Shown one piece after another: positions 44,678 through 53,962 of a DNA stretch of 64,000 bases. The position numbers were made by a program, and so were the translations under genes. The notes below the pieces were generated by a model. The model did no database searches, was not told the DNA's origin, and saw only the letters and a list, made by a program, of their open reading frames with translations. This stretch comes from Coprobacter sp. (lineage in GTDB: Bacteria > Bacteroidota > Bacteroidia > Bacteroidales > UBA11471). The stretch covers positions 1 to 64,000 of the forward strand of contig JAFTRN010000057.1 of the NCBI GenBank assembly GCA_017462265.1. The letters are read 5' to 3'. Each line of letters opens with the position of its first letter. Positions within the stretch are counted from its first letter, which is position 1.

Positions 44678-46504
44678 ATGAAAGATCTGTTCAAACTGCT
44701 ATTGAGGTTTGTCCCTCCATATAAGAAATATCTGTTTCTCAACGTTTTTTTCAACATTTTAGCCACTATACTCAGCGTATTTTCTTTTGCGCTGATTATT
44801 CCCATATTGGAAATACTTTTCAAGACCTCCGACGCCACATACACCTACATACCTTGGGGCGAAGGCGAATTGAAAGATGTGGTAATCAACAACTTCTATT
44901 GGTTGGTGACCGACCTGATGCAAACCAACGGCGCGATATGGACACTGATGGCTCTGGGTGTGTGGCTTATAATCATGACTTTTGCCAAGACCATGAGCAG
45001 CTATCTGAGTTCGGCCAGCATCATACCGTTACGTGGTGGCGTGGTACGCGACATACGCTCTTTTGTGTATAAAAAGGTGGTGAGCCTCCCTATCGGATTT
45101 TTCACCTCCGAGCGCAAAGGCGACATTATGGCGCGCATGACCGGCGACGTGGCCGAAGTAGAAAATTCGGTTATGACCTCGCTCGACATGATGTTTAAAA
45201 ACCCCATCATGATTATCGTATATCTCGGCACCATGTTTATGCTCAGTTGGCAGCTCACGCTGTTTGTACTGGTATTGCTACCCTTGGCGGGACTACTCAT
45301 GGGCAAAGTTGGCAAATCGCTGAAACGCAAATCACTCGACGCCCAGCAACAATGGGGCGGACTGATGGCACAAATAGAGGAGACTCTCGGCGGACTGCGC
45401 ATCATCAAGGCCTTCAATGCCGAAAAGAAAATCAACATGCGATTCAACAAAGCCAACGACCGATTCTACCACACCACCAATCGCATAGGTCGTCGCCAGA
45501 CACTGGCACACCCCATGAGCGAGTTTCTGGGCACCACCACCATCGCCATCGTATTGTGGTTTGGCGGTGCACTCATATTACAGGGCAACAGTGTGATCAG
45601 CGCCGGCGAGTTCATATATTACCTTATCATATTCTATAGTATCATAAATCCGGCCAAAGACCTTACCAAGGCCTTCTACACCATACAGCGAGGACTGGCT
45701 GCCATGGTGCGCGTAGATAAGATACTCGCTACCGAAAACCCGATAAAAGACCCCGAAAATCCGGTCGGACCTGTATCCTTGAACGATGCCATAGAGTATC
45801 GTGGTATACGATTCCGATACAGCGACGAGTGGGTAATAAAAGATGTGAACCTCACCATAAAGAAGGGACAGACCGTGGCGCTCGTCGGACAATCGGGCTC
45901 GGGCAAATCGACCATGGCCGACCTGCTACCTCGCTTCTACGATGTGCAAGAAGGGGATATATACATCGATGGCGTGAATATAAAAGATATGCGCGTGCAC
46001 GACCTACGCTCTATCATGGGCAACGTGAACCAAGAGGCGATACTCTTCAACGACACCTTCTACAACAACATCACTTTCGGCGTGGAAAACGCCACGCAAG
46101 AACAGGTAGAGGAAGCGGCCCGCATTGCCAACGCCCACGACTTCATCATGGCCACCGAGGAGGGCTACGACACCCCCATAGGCGACCGAGGTTGCCGATT
46201 GTCGGGCGGACAGCGTCAACGCATAAGCATCGCCCGTGCCATACTCAAGAATCCGCCTATACTCATTCTCGACGAGGCCACTTCGGCGCTCGACACCGAA
46301 TCGGAACGGCTCGTGCAAGAGGCTCTCGAAAACCTGATGAAAAACCGCACTACATTGGTCATCGCACACCGCCTATCGACCATCAAAGATGCCGACATCA
46401 TATGTGTGATGCACGAGGGAGAAATCGTAGAACAAGGTCGTCACGACGAGTTGATAGCCCGTGGCGGGTACTACAAGCATTTAGTAGATATGCAACAATT
46501 CTGA
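44678..46504 (+). CDS. ABC exporter, MsbA-like half-transporter
   Basis: 608 residues. Six membrane helices (about 18-340) are fused to one ATPase domain with Walker A VGQSGSGKST (403-412), signature LSGGQRQR (508-515) and Walker B ILILDEATSALD (about 528-539). A homodimer would export lipid or drug substrates across the inner membrane. Resemblance to MsbA suggests lipid A-core flipping, which fits an LPS-bearing Bacteroidota cell, but multidrug-type half-transporters look alike. It has its own promoter. A small gene follows after 6 bases. Confidence 0.9.
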   Translation: MKDLFKLLLRFVPPYKKYLFLNVFFNILATILSVFSFALIIPILEILFKTSDATYTYIPWGEGELKDVVINNFYWLVTDLMQTNGAIWTLMALGVWLIIMTFAKTMSSYLSSASIIPLRGGVVRDIRSFVYKKVVSLPIGFFTSERKGDIMARMTGDVAEVENSVMTSLDMMFKNPIMIIVYLGTMFMLSWQLTLFVLVLLPLAGLLMGKVGKSLKRKSLDAQQQWGGLMAQIEETLGGLRIIKAFNAEKKINMRFNKANDRFYHTTNRIGRRQTLAHPMSEFLGTTTIAIVLWFGGALILQGNSVISAGEFIYYLIIFYSIINPAKDLTKAFYTIQRGLAAMVRVDKILATENPIKDPENPVGPVSLNDAIEYRGIRFRYSDEWVIKDVNLTIKKGQTVALVGQSGSGKSTMADLLPRFYDVQEGDIYIDGVNIKDMRVHDLRSIMGNVNQEAILFNDTFYNNITFGVENATQEQVEEAARIANAHDFIMATEEGYDTPIGDRGCRLSGGQRQRISIARAILKNPPILILDEATSALDTESERLVQEALENLMKNRTTLVIAHRLSTIKDADIICVMHEGEIVEQGRHDELIARGGYYKHLVDMQQF

Positions 46505-46510
46505 TACTCT

Positions 46511-46900
46511 ATGAACACGCCGCGGCACACCTATCGACATCGTATATACGGCCGTATCCTCGGGGTACTGCTATGTATTGCGTTGCTCGGTATCCGGGGG
46601 CAAAATATAGCCCCGATCTCCACAGTCGCGACGTCCCACGCCATAGAGCATACCACCGGCACCTCATACATCGACCTCGCCGGCGATATACAGCCGTTCA
46701 TACTGCAACCCACCCAGCCGCTTACACTCAACGTGGCCGAGGTACGCACCCCGCACACCACACCGGCAGGTCTGCAACAATGCCATATACATCAATATCG
46801 TTCCACATATCAAATTCTCCGATTCGGCAGAGCCGTACAGCAAACGCTCCTATACACCCGAGGTCACTACCTCAATCGGCTGTGCCGAATGATTATTTAG
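46511..46900 (+). CDS. Small protein with N-terminal hydrophobic segment, unknown
   Basis: 129 residues. A basic start (MNTPRHTYRHR) is followed by a hydrophobic stretch (ILGVLLCIALLGI, about 15-27), so it may be anchored or exported. The rest is His/Thr/Ile-rich with no recognisable motif. It starts 6 bases after the ABC exporter stop, which argues for real translation on the same mRNA, but composition alone does not prove it. I do not recognise the family. Confidence 0.45.
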   Translation: MNTPRHTYRHRIYGRILGVLLCIALLGIRGQNIAPISTVATSHAIEHTTGTSYIDLAGDIQPFILQPTQPLTLNVAEVRTPHTTPAGLQQCHIHQYRSTYQILRFGRAVQQTLLYTRGHYLNRLCRMII

Positions 46901-47123
46901 CCATTACTTTTTCAGCTCTTTGAGCCAAGACGCCCATACCCCTAAAAAACGAGAAAAGGAGTTCCTCAAGAAAGCCTCGATTACATCGCATTTCATCGTG
47001 GGGATAAGCAACTTACTGCGTTGATGTTGATACAACCCGACAATGAATAAGCCGGGGCGTAAAACACCTATGCCTACATAGGTATAACTATCTATTACAA
47101 AAAAACATATAACACTCAAAATC
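46901..47123. other. Gap with small hairpin, no gene
   Basis: Nothing protein-like on the plus strand. CCTATG (47067-47072) / CATAGG (47077-47082) forms a small hairpin shortly before the next start codon. Confidence 0.35.
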
Positions 47124-47621
47124 ATGGAAACAAACAAATATAACAACGACTATATCGTATCAAAGAAAAACATTTCTATCATAGGTATCGTATGCCTCAT
47201 AGCCGGTGTTGCCGCCTTTTATGGCAGTACCATCACCGACAACTCCACCCTCACCATGACCATAATCGTGGTGGGACTATGCCTCGCGCTGGTAGGATTC
47301 ATCAAACTATTTATGGGGCAGAAATGCTACTACAGCAAAGAGTGCGGTAAGAAAATGCGCCTCACCCGCGTAATGTTCAATAAAGACGAGTTGAACAAAT
47401 TACAACGCTGTATCGAAGAGAAAAAGTTCGATGCTATCGGGTCCCTGCGTCGTGGCGACGATAAGTCATCGGACATACGTCTCGACATCTATAGTAGCGC
47501 CGACAAGCAGACCGCCGTGGCACAAATTATGCACTTCGTGCCCTTTGAGTACCAAGCCGCCGCACCGGCCGTCGTCCTCACCGGCCAAGATGCCGAATAC
47601 TTCATCAACCTTTTCGCCTGA
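47124..47621 (+). CDS. Two-helix membrane protein, unknown
   Basis: 165 residues. Two membrane segments (about 18-35 and 43-62) are followed by a soluble part starting with KCYYSKECGKKMRLTRVMFNKDEL, with two cysteines that could bind metal or form a bridge. A predicted alpha/beta region ends QIMHFVPFEYQAAAPAVVLTG. It looks like a conserved Bacteroidales hypothetical protein. It lies alone, closed by a hairpin next to tRNA-Leu. No function can be assigned. Confidence 0.75.
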   Translation: METNKYNNDYIVSKKNISIIGIVCLIAGVAAFYGSTITDNSTLTMTIIVVGLCLALVGFIKLFMGQKCYYSKECGKKMRLTRVMFNKDELNKLQRCIEEKKFDAIGSLRRGDDKSSDIRLDIYSSADKQTAVAQIMHFVPFEYQAAAPAVVLTGQDAEYFINLFA

Positions 47622-47678
47622 TAAAGTGATAAGGGATGCGCGTGCGCAGCCCTTATTCTTAGAATAATCAAAACAAAA

Positions 47679-47705
47679 AAAGATGTTGCAATGTGCAACA
47701 TCTTT
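47679..47705. terminator. Bidirectional terminator hairpin
   Basis: AAAGATGTTGCA (47679-47690) / TGCAACATCTTT (47694-47705), loop ATG, between the small membrane-protein gene and the convergent tRNA-Leu. Confidence 0.8.
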
Positions 47706-47714
47706 TTCACTTAG

Positions 47715-47798
47715 TACCCAGAGCCGGGATCGAACCGGCATGGAAGTGAATCCACTGGTGTTTGAGACCAGCGCGTCTACCAATTCCGCCATCTGGGC
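47715..47798 (-). tRNA. trnL-CAA: tRNA-Leu (anticodon CAA)
   Basis: 84-nt minus-strand cloverleaf: acceptor GCCCAGA/TCTGGGT with a G-U first pair, D-arm GGCGGAATTGGTAGACGC, and anticodon loop CTCAAAC. It has the long variable arm of class II tRNAs and T-arm GGTTCGATCC. CCA is not encoded. The rest of the 47622-48038 gap holds the terminator above and the manC upstream region. Confidence 0.95.
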
Positions 47799-48038
47799 TT
47801 ATAAAGCGTTGCAAAGGTAGTGATTCTTTTGTAATCGACAAGTATTTTTCAAAGTTTTTTTTATCGAGAGCTTTTTTTCTCCTGTTTTTTCGAACCCAAT
47901 CGGCCCGTTTTACGTTGTTTTTTGCGGAAGTATTCCAAAAGTGTTCCAAATGACATTTTTTGTAGAAAAAAAGGATTCTTTACCAAGAATATGCCAAAAA
48001 AAAGTATTACCTTAGCCATTGAATATTTCGACACTACC

Positions 48039-49124
48039 ATGAATACAATCAACAACCGATATTGCGTAATATTGGCCGGCGGTGTAGGCAGTCGATTCTG
48101 GCCTTTCAGTCGCACCGATCGTCCGAAACAGTTTCTCGATCTTTTCGGCATGAACAGGTCTTTGTTGCAAATGACCTACGACCGTTTTGCTACTGTCATT
48201 CCGCCCGAGAACATCTTTATCTCCACCCACGAACAATATGTAGATCTCGTATTAGAGCAGTTGCCCGAGGTGTCGCGCGACCGCATCTTGGCCGAGTCGC
48301 AACGACGCAACACCGCCCCTTGCGTGGCCTGGGCCGCCTATCATATCCGCGCGCTCTGCCCCGACGCTACACTGGTAGTGACGCCCGCCGACCACCTTAT
48401 CTTGCGACAAGACGTATTTTGCGACGCTATCGTGAAAGGTATGGAGTTTGTCGAGAACTCTCCGACCTTGCTCACCCTCGGCGTGAAACCGAGCCGTCCC
48501 GAAACCGAGTATGGGTACATACAGGTAGGCAATGAGATACACGACACGATAAGTACCGTAAAGACCTTTACCGAGAAGCCCAATCGCGATTTGGCGCAAG
48601 TGTTTGTCGATAGCGGAGAGTTTTTCTGGAACTCGGGTATATTCATTTGGAAAGTGCATACGATTATCGATGCCGTACGCCAACACCTGCCCGAGATTTC
48701 ACAACGCTTCGAGTCGTGTCTCGAAAGTTTCGGTACCCTCGACGAAGCCGAGGTCGTACAGCGCCAATTGGCCGCTTGCCCCAACATATCGATCGATTAC
48801 GGCGTGATGGAAAAGGCCTCGAATGTACATGTATTATGCGCCGAATTTGGTTGGAGCGACGTAGGCACTTGGGGCTCACTCTACGAATGTTCACAGAAAG
48901 ATGTATGCGACAACGTAGCTCTACACGGACGTGTACTATGCTATGACAGCCACCGCAACATCGTATCGGCTGCCGAAGAAAAATTGGTCATACTCGATGG
49001 TCTCAAAGACTATATCGTGACCGACTCGGAAAACGTGTTGCTCATCTGTCGTAAAGGCGAGCAACAGCGTATTCGCCAATTCGTGAACGACGCCAAGACA
49101 AAGTTTGGCAACGGATATGTGTAA
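48039..49124 (+). CDS. manC: Mannose-1-phosphate guanylyltransferase
   Basis: 361 residues. It joins mannose 1-phosphate and GTP to GDP-mannose, precursor of GDP-fucose and surface glycans. The nucleotidyltransferase signature LAGGVGSRFWPFSRTDRPKQFL is near 12-33, TPADH near 113-117, and EKPN near 180. Only the nucleotidyltransferase part is present; the C-terminal phosphomannose isomerase domain of bifunctional ManC is missing, as is usual in Bacteroidota. The ATG at 48039 was chosen because the protein-like sequence begins there; the upstream extension to 47922 has no family match. TACCTTAG at 48008-48015 may be the -7 box. Confidence 0.93.
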   Translation: MNTINNRYCVILAGGVGSRFWPFSRTDRPKQFLDLFGMNRSLLQMTYDRFATVIPPENIFISTHEQYVDLVLEQLPEVSRDRILAESQRRNTAPCVAWAAYHIRALCPDATLVVTPADHLILRQDVFCDAIVKGMEFVENSPTLLTLGVKPSRPETEYGYIQVGNEIHDTISTVKTFTEKPNRDLAQVFVDSGEFFWNSGIFIWKVHTIIDAVRQHLPEISQRFESCLESFGTLDEAEVVQRQLAACPNISIDYGVMEKASNVHVLCAEFGWSDVGTWGSLYECSQKDVCDNVALHGRVLCYDSHRNIVSAAEEKLVILDGLKDYIVTDSENVLLICRKGEQQRIRQFVNDAKTKFGNGYV

Positions 49125-49151
49125 TCCCCGGTAGCTTATTCCAATTTATAG

Positions 49152-49159
49152 TACCTTTA
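49152..49159 (+). promoter_or_regulatory. -7 promoter box for the YhcG-type gene
   Basis: TACCTTTA, one base off consensus, 20 bases before the start codon. Confidence 0.5.
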
Positions 49160-49179
49160 CAACCCAACATACAATTGCA

Positions 49180-50238
49180 ATGAGCAACGATATTGTTATA
49201 AACCGACAATTTGTCAATGACATACGAGAAATTATCGATAATGGAATAGCTACAGCATCTACTGCAGTTGCAAATGTTGCTATTTTTACTTATTGGAATA
49301 TAGGCAAACGTATCGTTGAAGAAGAGCAAGCCGGTTCTGTTCGTGCTCAATATGGCAAGAAGATTATCCCTGCTTTGGCGGAAGAACTTAGGTTAAACTA
49401 TGGGGGAGGGTATGGCAAACGCAACCTTGCATATTATCGTAAATTCTACTTAGCATTCCCTAATAGCGAGATTTTGCACACGTGTGTGCAAAATCTGTCG
49501 TGGTCACACATTCGTTTGCTGATACATGTTGAAGATGAAGAGGCAAGATTTTGGTATATGAAAGAAGCTTCGGAAGATATGTGGAGTGTGCGAACTTTAG
49601 AACGAAACATAACTACTCAATACTATGGTCGCAGATTGGCATCTCAAAGAGAGCAATTACCCTTACCTGCTCCGACCGTAGTCGATAAATCTTCTCCAGA
49701 AGCATATATCAAGAATCCGTTAGTTGCAGAATTTCTTGGATTTAATAGATATAGCAACTATTCCGAAACCGAGCTTGAACAGGCTCTGATTGATAATCTG
49801 CAACAATTCATATTGGAACTTGGTCGTGGCTTTGCGTTTGTTGATCGCCAAAAACATATTCGCACCGATTTAGGCGATTTTTATGCCGACCTCGTTTTTT
49901 ACAACTACCGAATGAAACGGTTTGTAATCTTCGAGTTGAAAACTCATGCATTAACACATGCCGATGTAGGGCAACTTGATATGTATGTGCGTATGTATGA
50001 CGACATGGTAAAAGGCGAAGATGACAACCCGACAATTGGTGTACTCCTTTGCACTGACACAGACAAAACTATCGCAAAATATTCAGTCTTACACGATAGC
50101 GAACAACTATTCGCGGCAAAATATATGGCTTATATGCCTACCGAAGAAGAGTTGCGTAAAGAAATAGAACAACAAAAACGCTTTTTCTTAGAGCAACACG
50201 GAGATAAAAAATTATCGGTATCCGACAAAGATGAATAG
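49180..50238 (+). CDS. YhcG/DUF1016-type PD-(D/E)xK nuclease-family protein
   Basis: 352 residues. An N-terminal helical DUF1016_N domain (about 10-155) has the typical YWNIGKRIVEEEQ and GGGYGKRNLAYYRKFY. A C-terminal nuclease-like domain (about 170-330) carries FYADLVFYN and FVIFELKTH, the D...ELK catalytic set. E. coli YhcG and relatives are linked to mobile DNA and restriction-like loci, but no function is settled. The gene is A+T-richer than manC and the GH3 fusion beside it, stands alone and has no toxin-antitoxin or restriction partner here. It looks horizontally gained. Confidence 0.92.
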   Translation: MSNDIVINRQFVNDIREIIDNGIATASTAVANVAIFTYWNIGKRIVEEEQAGSVRAQYGKKIIPALAEELRLNYGGGYGKRNLAYYRKFYLAFPNSEILHTCVQNLSWSHIRLLIHVEDEEARFWYMKEASEDMWSVRTLERNITTQYYGRRLASQREQLPLPAPTVVDKSSPEAYIKNPLVAEFLGFNRYSNYSETELEQALIDNLQQFILELGRGFAFVDRQKHIRTDLGDFYADLVFYNYRMKRFVIFELKTHALTHADVGQLDMYVRMYDDMVKGEDDNPTIGVLLCTDTDKTIAKYSVLHDSEQLFAAKYMAYMPTEEELRKEIEQQKRFFLEQHGDKKLSVSDKDE

Positions 50239-50281
50239 AGAGTTGGAAATTTTTTTTAAGAAAAGACTTGGCAGTAACACC

Positions 50282-53260
50282 TCAGAGTAGGGATTGATAT
50301 ATAACCGATTGTATGCGAGTGCGGATATTCATATCCATCAGCCGTGTATTCCAACGGTGAGGATATACCCGATTACAAAGGAATATATAGATAAGTTCAT
50401 TATCGGGATCTACCCAGAATGCCGTCCCTGTATAGCCGGTGTGTCCATAGACGGCTGCCGGCGCCTCGGCACAAGTAGGGCTTTTATCGGGGTCCTCGGT
50501 ATTGGGTTTGTCGAACCCCAATCCTCGACGACTGAGACTGCTCTTCTCCGTCGTAAACTCGTGTACCGTCGTAGGCTCGAAATACTCCTCCCCGCCATAC
50601 TCGCCACCGTTTTGTATCATCTGCAAAATTTTTGCCATGTCGCGTGTATTGGAAAACAGACCGGCATTTCCACTCACCCCCCCCATAAAACAAGCCAGCT
50701 CGTCGTGGGGATACCCCACAACAAGTTGTCGGCGGAACAGGTTGTCCTCCTCGGTAGGGGCTATACGACTGCGAGCAAAGCGTTGCAACGGACGATACGT
50801 GGTGTTATAGGCGCCGAGCGGTTGCAATATGCGGCTGTCGATAAAATGGTCGAGCGTCTCGCCCGAGACGCTCTCTACGATTTTTTGCAGTATCACAAAA
50901 TTGAGATCGCTGTATTTGTATCGTATATCCTTCTTGGTGACCGATAGTATATTGTGCCAGATGGTATCGCCCAACCCCCTCTCACCATACATATTTCGAG
51001 CAATCGGTATCGGATATGAACGGCTCCGCTTATCTTGAACCAACGAAGGTTTCAACCGACAATCTTTATGTGCGTACCACTCCTTATCTACTCGGATACG
51101 ATAGTCACTGTCACGCCCCCGCTTGAGCAAAGGGGCCGAACAACTATCGGGGTCAAATAGCAATTGACGCAACGATATACCGGCTGGCAGTCCGCTCTCG
51201 TGCATCAACGTCTGTCGCAGGGTAATGGCAGTGAGACCATAGTCGCGCATCTCGGGCAGGTAGAAGCACAGTGGTGCGTTGAGCCTTACCTGCTCGTGGT
51301 CGTGAAGCCACATAACGGCCGGTAACGTACCCATGGCTTTGGTAATGGAAGCCAGGTCGTAGAGGTCGGTCGGCTCCACAGTATGCGTCTTTGCGTAATC
51401 GAAGTGGCCCAACGCGCGTTCATATATTATCTTACCTCTGCGAGCCACAAGTATCTGACAGCCGGGATAGGCCATACTATCGATACCCTCCATAGCGATA
51501 CTGTCGATAAGTTGTAACCCTGCACTGCTCACTCCCACCTCCTCGGGGGTAGCGTGTCCCAGTCGGGTAGCAGGCAACAATAATCCGTCGCCCCTGCGAT
51601 AGAGCGTATCAATACTTACCGGCAGTTGTCCGCATGCGGCGTTTCCGCCAAACAGTGTCTCGGCCGCATATTCCTGCATTATATCGCTGCTCTCGTAGGC
51701 CACGACCACGGCATCGGCCTGCGTTATGAGGTCGGTATATCGGGCTGCTCGATAGGGTGTCGTAAAAAATACCAATGTCGCACGCGGTATTTTTGACAAT
51801 AGTTTTTTGGCCAATACCACCTCCTCGTCACGTGCCGAAAATATCGCAATGATTGGTCTATTATACCCCGAGAGAGTTTTCGCTATGCTCTTCAGTACCT
51901 TATCGTCGCTATCGGGCGAGAAATGGCCCTCATACGATACCGGAGCATATTCTTGCAAACGGTCGATGAATGTATCTATCTGTTTACGACCGATAGACAC
52001 CACGCCGAACGTGCTTTGTGCCAAGCCGGTATAGGGCAACAAATCCTCCTCGTTTTTCAATACGGTGACGGCTTGTGCCGAGAGTTGATGTATCAACTTT
52101 CGAGCCTCGGGCGTGTTTATCTCCTCTACGAGCGAGTCGAGCCGTATAGGCTCATTTGTCGTCACCCCCAGCATATATTTGTATTGCAATATCTTACGAC
52201 AATGCTCATCGATTACCGAGGCTTTCAACTCACCGGCTTTGTAAGCAGCGACGATACTGTTATACTCCTTGGGTAGGTCGAGAGGTTTCAACAGCACATC
52301 GTTCCCGGCCAGCAAAGCGTCGAGGGCCGGGGTCTCCGATACCGCGCCTTTCATTTCGAGCGCGTCGGTAAATATCAACCCCTCAAAACCCATTCTTTTT
52401 TGGAGCAAATCCGTCACGACCGATGCCGACAACGAGGTAGGGCTATCGGTCGTATCGAGAGCCGGCACTCGCAAATGCGCCACCATCAACCCCGACAGCC
52501 CCTCGGCTATATAGTTGCGGAATGGCATCAAATCGCAGCTATCGAGTTGCACGCGACTGCGAGCCACCATCGGCAGTGTTTTATGAGAATCCTCATGCGT
52601 GTCGCCATGACCGGGAAAATGTTTTCCGACCGACATCACCCCTTCGTCTTCCAATCCGCGGGCATAGGCTATGGCCTTGCGGCTCACAAGAGCGGCATCT
52701 TCGCCGAAAGAGCGATTGCCAATGACCGGATTTTGGGGATTACTATTCACATCGAGCACCGGGGCAAAGTTGGCATGTATGCCCATACGACGGCAAGCCC
52801 GCCCCATCTCTCGTCCGTAGGCATAGATGAGCGAGTCGTCGCGCACAGCCCCCAGTGTCATATTCCGGGGGAATGTGGGGGTATCACTCAACCGCATGGC
52901 AAGGCCCCATTCGCCGTCCATGGTGATAAGTAGGGGAATACGCGAGAGCATTTGCGCGTCACGAGTGAGCCGGGCCTGATTGCAAGCAACTCCCTTAGAA
53001 AAAAGCAAGCCCCCGACATGATATTTTTCGATAAGCTCTTTTATCTTCGTTCTATTATAATTTCCGGTATCGGTCTCTACACCGGCCACAAACAGTTGGC
53101 CTATACGCTCCTCCACACTCAAACGTTCCATTACCGCATCGACCCACCGGTTCATTTCCGCGACATCGAGGTCGGGACAGATACGGGGATTCTTTTCGGC
53201 AACGGCAGTAGTTACAGCCCACGAGAGGCATAGTATCAACACAAAAAACAATCTGCGCAT
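50282..53260 (-). CDS. GH3 N-acetylglucosaminidase / SxxK serine hydrolase fusion
   Basis: 992 residues from the ATG at 53260, chosen because a signal peptide (MRRLFFVLILCLSWAVTTAVA) starts there. The N-terminal GH3 domain has the NagZ hallmark KHFPGHGDTHEDSH (213-226) with its Asp-His dyad and nucleophile Asp299 in FTDALEMKG. A second GH3-type domain (about 400-560) follows. The C-terminal part (about 590-990) is a beta-lactamase/AmpC-fold hydrolase with SITK (Ser638, Lys641), YSDLN and HTG motifs. In Bacillus, NagZ and the AmiE-type serine amidase act in sequence on MurNAc-containing muropeptides, so this fusion probably recycles cell-wall fragments in the periplasm. The amidase identity is inference. 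Confidence 0.92.
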   Translation of the reverse strand: MRRLFFVLILCLSWAVTTAVAEKNPRICPDLDVAEMNRWVDAVMERLSVEERIGQLFVAGVETDTGNYNRTKIKELIEKYHVGGLLFSKGVACNQARLTRDAQMLSRIPLLITMDGEWGLAMRLSDTPTFPRNMTLGAVRDDSLIYAYGREMGRACRRMGIHANFAPVLDVNSNPQNPVIGNRSFGEDAALVSRKAIAYARGLEDEGVMSVGKHFPGHGDTHEDSHKTLPMVARSRVQLDSCDLMPFRNYIAEGLSGLMVAHLRVPALDTTDSPTSLSASVVTDLLQKRMGFEGLIFTDALEMKGAVSETPALDALLAGNDVLLKPLDLPKEYNSIVAAYKAGELKASVIDEHCRKILQYKYMLGVTTNEPIRLDSLVEEINTPEARKLIHQLSAQAVTVLKNEEDLLPYTGLAQSTFGVVSIGRKQIDTFIDRLQEYAPVSYEGHFSPDSDDKVLKSIAKTLSGYNRPIIAIFSARDEEVVLAKKLLSKIPRATLVFFTTPYRAARYTDLITQADAVVVAYESSDIMQEYAAETLFGGNAACGQLPVSIDTLYRRGDGLLLPATRLGHATPEEVGVSSAGLQLIDSIAMEGIDSMAYPGCQILVARRGKIIYERALGHFDYAKTHTVEPTDLYDLASITKAMGTLPAVMWLHDHEQVRLNAPLCFYLPEMRDYGLTAITLRQTLMHESGLPAGISLRQLLFDPDSCSAPLLKRGRDSDYRIRVDKEWYAHKDCRLKPSLVQDKRSRSYPIPIARNMYGERGLGDTIWHNILSVTKKDIRYKYSDLNFVILQKIVESVSGETLDHFIDSRILQPLGAYNTTYRPLQRFARSRIAPTEEDNLFRRQLVVGYPHDELACFMGGVSGNAGLFSNTRDMAKILQMIQNGGEYGGEEYFEPTTVHEFTTEKSSLSRRGLGFDKPNTEDPDKSPTCAEAPAAVYGHTGYTGTAFWVDPDNELIYIFLCNRVYPHRWNTRLMDMNIRTRIQSVIYQSLL

Positions 53261-53429
53261 AAAGGTTGTGTTTAGTTGTTGGGCGAATTTACAAAACTTT
53301 GAGGCGATAGCGGAGCAATCACCGCAAATTAACATTTATTACAAAATCTTTTCCCCCTACCCTCAAAGCCGAAAATCGTACAAAAACAGAACGTGACGCA
53401 CTTTTTTTTGAAGAAAAAGCACATTTACA

Positions 53430-53461
53430 TTTGGTTATCTCGCAAAAAGGTTGTTACTTTG
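53430..53461 (+). promoter_or_regulatory. Promoter of rplS
   Basis: TTTG (53430-53433), 20-base spacer, TTACTTTG (53454-53461), near consensus. The leader of about 75 bases lies before the ATG at 53545. Confidence 0.6.
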
Positions 53462-53544
53462 CCCCGCTTTTCGTAATCTCTGGCAGGGAATAGTGTTACC
53501 TGTTTACATTACGTTTCATACAAACATTTAATAGCTATTAAAAA

Positions 53545-53892
53545 ATGGACTTGATTAAAATTGCCGAAGAGGCGTTCGCTACCGGTAAACAACACCCCTC
53601 GTTCAAGAGTGGTGATACCATCACCGTAGCATACCGCATCAAAGAGGGTAACAAAGAGCGTATCCAACAGTATCGCGGCGTTGTTATCCGCATCTCGGGT
53701 TGCGGTGAGAAAAAGCGTTTTACAGTGCGCAAAATGTCCGACAACGTCGGTGTAGAAAGAATTTTCCCCATCGAATCGCCGTTCATCGACAGCATCACTG
53801 TAAATAAAGTGGGTAAAGTACGTCGCGCCAAATTGTACTATTTGCGTGCACTTACCGGTAAAAAAGCCCGTATCAAAGAAAAAAGAGTGTAA
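53545..53892 (+). CDS. rplS: 50S ribosomal protein L19
   Basis: 115 residues, normal for L19. It lies at the 30S-50S interface. Signatures: [29 protein letters not shown] near 20-48 and [16 protein letters not shown] in outline near 70-85, then the basic C-terminus [21 protein letters not shown]. It is monocistronic here, with its own promoter and a strong terminator; trmD and rimM are not adjacent. Assignment is certain. Confidence 0.98.
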   Translation: MDLIKIAEEAFATGKQHPSFKSGDTITVAYRIKEGNKERIQQYRGVVIRISGCGEKKRFTVRKMSDNVGVERIFPIESPFIDSITVNKVGKVRRAKLYYLRALTGKKARIKEKRV

Positions 53893-53917
53893 GACATTCT
53901 TACTAACTCTAAAAAAT

Positions 53918-53948
53918 AAACCCGCCTCGTTGAGGTGGGTTTATTTTT
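53918..53948. terminator. Bidirectional terminator of rplS and the giant secreted protein gene
   Basis: AAACCCGCCTC (53918-53928) / GAGGTGGGTTT (53932-53942), followed by ATTTTT on the plus strand; A-rich on the other side. Confidence 0.85.
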
Positions 53949-53962
53949 GCACCAATGTTCAG

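Noticed and set aside
46904-47146. 80-codon minus-strand frame between the small genes
   Set aside because: It overlaps the start of the two-helix membrane-protein gene on the opposite strand and has no start signals; could be a decayed remnant but nothing supports it.
47922-48038. Upstream extension of manC by 39 codons
   Set aside because: It lies in A+T-rich DNA with no family match; the enzyme signature starts right after the ATG at 48039.
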